A DNA stretch of 46,519 nt from Lachnospiraceae bacterium. Its GTDB lineage: Bacteria; Bacillota; Clostridia; Lachnospirales; Lachnospiraceae. The notes below the pieces were generated by a model. That model was not told where the DNA came from, ran no database searches, and was given only the letters and a program-made list of their open reading frames with translations. This document shows positions 45,140 through 46,519 of the stretch, piece after piece; within the stretch, counting starts at the first letter, position 1; each line of letters begins with the position of its first letter. Location of the stretch: assembly GCA_016284355.1 (NCBI GenBank), contig JAEEOQ010000052.1, forward strand, positions 1 to 46,519, given 5' to 3'. The position numbers and the translations under genes are program-made.

Positions 45140-45266
45140 AAGCAAGTCAACAGAGTGGTCATATTATGTGGAAGATGATAAACTTATTCCTACCATCAAA
45201 ACTGAGAATTCAAAAGAATTATCCCTGAAGGATTTTAATATTCTTCTAAATAATTATTTGAACTAA
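45132..45266 (+). pseudogene. Possible gene remnant (C-terminal fragment) ahead of the duplicated-domain gene
   Basis: This frame is open from a stop at 45129 to a TAA at 45264-45266. It reads STEWSYYVEDDKLIPTIKT, then ENSKELSLKDFNILLNNYLN. The composition looks like the C-terminal end of a real protein, but there is no ATG. A GTG at 45168 could start a 32-residue peptide with a poor ribosome site. It ends 11 nt before the next ATG. The fragment could be the tail of a deleted gene now fused to the promoter, or chance. Confidence 0.3.
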
Positions 45267-45277
45267 GGGCATTAGGC

Positions 45278-46519
45278 ATGAAAAAGAAGCTAACTATATC
45301 CTTTATTGTAATAATGCTGGCAACCATTTCTGTTGCCAGCATTTCAAAAATATACCAATCTCATATAATAAACAAATATTTAGGCTTTACACAAAATCGG
45401 CCTTATTATGTGCAGCCTTACTATTTAAATGACAACAACAGACTCGCCTACAATATACAATTCAGTCAAGCTTGCGCTATTATAGAAGTCAAACAAGGCA
45501 TGGAAAAATCATTGAATGAATGGCATAATATGCCTTCAGATATCTGGTATGCCGACTATTCAAATATAGAAGTCGAAGTTATTGAATACATATTTGACAA
45601 ATCTAACAGGGGCAAAAAACAATTGACTATAAACGCAAATTATGAAATGGATATGTTCAAACGAGTATATGCGTACTCTGGTGAAAAAATGATTGTTTTC
45701 ATCGACGATTTAGACAATCCTTTTATTGATAATGATTGTTCATTCATTATTACTCCTAACAATCATTTAATCCCAACTTCCTTGTATTCTAGCGAAGAAA
45801 TGAATAATTGGAAGTTAAAAAAACTCGATTCACTTACCCAAAAAATCAAGCAGATATTTCTAGAATCTGATACTCCTTATTCTGAAGCATACGAAAATGC
45901 CATAAAACGTATAGGAAATACATCAAATGCAATTATAAGGAAAAATGAGCTAAAATTCTTAGGTGATAAGGCAATTAATTCCAAGATTGTTCATCCTTAT
46001 TGGGAAACCTCAAAAAAAGATCTCAATTCAATGCTATGGTCTTTCGATATGTGTGCTGTTGTGACCGTTACTAAAGGAATGGAAGAAAACCTGTGCAATG
46101 TACTAGTTTCACCTTCTTCAATATGGAATTCATCCTATTCAGAAATAGAAGTTTCAGTAGATGAATACATATTTGATCGAACTGCCACTTACAAAGAGCT
46201 GTTAACCATTCAACCAGATTATAAATTATCAAACAATGATAGGGTCCACGCATATACAAGTGAGCGCTTAATTATATTTTTAAACTCTGTTCCTAATACC
46301 GGAAAATATAGAACCGTTGCAGACTGGGGTTATATTATAGATAACGAAAACAATTTAACCCCTCTTTCAAAAGAAAACAGCAACGAAATGAATTCTCTTA
46401 GTGGGCGCTCACTCAATAATTACATAGAATTACTTCAAACGCACCTATTGGAAGATAACAAGAAAATAAATGGTATCGTTTATAGAAATAGCTCAAACAA
46501 CTACACTCATTATTCTGAC
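45278..46519 (+). CDS. Membrane-anchored protein with two copies of an unknown domain, C-terminus outside window
   Basis: The frame is open from the ATG at 45278 to the last base, 414 codons without a stop. A hydrophobic N-terminal segment (about residues 5-24: LTISFIVIMLATISVASI) is a signal anchor or signal peptide. Residues 66-148 and 259-341 are diverged copies of one 83-residue unit. Compare EVKQGME, DIWYADYSNIEVEVIEYIFD and RVYAYSGEKMIVFI with TVTKGME, SIWNSSYSEIEVSVDEYIFD and RVHAYTSERLIIFL. Both copies align without gaps. Each is followed by a helical stretch of about 50 residues. It is strongly AT-rich. TAAGGG lies 8 nt upstream. Function unknown; exported location inferred. Confidence 0.8.
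   Translation, partial: MKKKLTISFIVIMLATISVASISKIYQSHIINKYLGFTQNRPYYVQPYYLNDNNRLAYNIQFSQACAIIEVKQGMEKSLNEWHNMPSDIWYADYSNIEVEVIEYIFDKSNRGKKQLTINANYEMDMFKRVYAYSGEKMIVFIDDLDNPFIDNDCSFIITPNNHLIPTSLYSSEEMNNWKLKKLDSLTQKIKQIFLESDTPYSEAYENAIKRIGNTSNAIIRKNELKFLGDKAINSKIVHPYWETSKKDLNSMLWSFDMCAVVTVTKGMEENLCNVLVSPSSIWNSSYSEIEVSVDEYIFDRTATYKELLTIQPDYKLSNNDRVHAYTSERLIIFLNSVPNTGKYRTVADWGYIIDNENNLTPLSKENSNEMNSLSGRSLNNYIELLQTHLLEDNKKINGIVYRNSSNNYTHYSD

Noticed and set aside
46071-46259. 62-codon minus-strand frame near the window end
   Set aside because: It is antisense to the open plus-strand gene that starts at 45278 and has no ribosome site.

Overview
The window looks like chromosomal DNA of a low-to-moderate GC Firmicute, most likely Lachnospiraceae (Butyrivibrio or Pseudobutyrivibrio-like). 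This rests on the dgt-dnaG-rpoD-trmK gene string, a HrcA/CIRCE-controlled groESL, a NifU-like protein of a type I associate with Lachnospiraceae, the archaeal-type PurO paired with a stand-alone AICAR transformylase, and very regular sigma-A promoters and hairpin terminators. Taxonomy is inferred from memory of these families, not from a search. Most of the window is ordinary housekeeping chromosome on the minus strand.

Layout. 1-1967 (minus): NifU-like protein (cut by the window edge), yajC, tgt. 2171-6583 (plus): a membrane GGDEF-EAL c-di-GMP protein, then a DUF58 protein and a DUF4129-like membrane protein. 6635-7122 (plus): RNase P RNA with an enlarged P12 arm. 7196-13733 (minus): dGTPase, DnaG primase, RpoD, TrmK and a TGS-fused nucleoside kinase, a macromolecular-synthesis operon. 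13863-18480 (minus): AEC permease, AICAR transformylase, PurO and GuaB, the last steps from AICAR to XMP. 18682-22422: a small membrane protein and two divergently transcribed secreted proteins, one a probable beta-helix. 22675-24604 (minus): groEL and groES behind a CIRCE operator. 24779-29522 (minus): YihY-type membrane protein, a GPH sugar:cation symporter and a GH36 alpha-galactosidase. 29589-34422 (minus): a Gld-like ABC system (ATPase, permease, GldG-like, DUF4340). 34550-37708 (minus): purM-purN-purD plus a 76-residue protein. 37844-41042 (minus): M29-type aminopeptidase, purE and a HAD phosphatase.

From 41 kb the base composition becomes AT-rich outside glyA. A minus-strand ECF sigma / DUF4367 anti-sigma-like / membrane-anchored protein module (41243-43485) lies on one side of glyA (43711-44949). 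On the other side is a plus-strand gene starting at 45278 that runs off the window end. That gene encodes two diverged copies of one domain and sits behind a perfect 14+14 bp palindrome covering the -35 box of a consensus promoter. These two flanks are the best candidates for undescribed biology.

Functionally, the window holds two purine-biosynthesis loci that together cover several steps of IMP synthesis and the branch to GMP, with glyA as a plausible one-carbon supplier for the formyltransferases. Transcription units are tightly packed. In two places a strong hairpin with a U-run sits directly against the ribosome binding site of the next gene, which suggests attenuation or hidden promoters.
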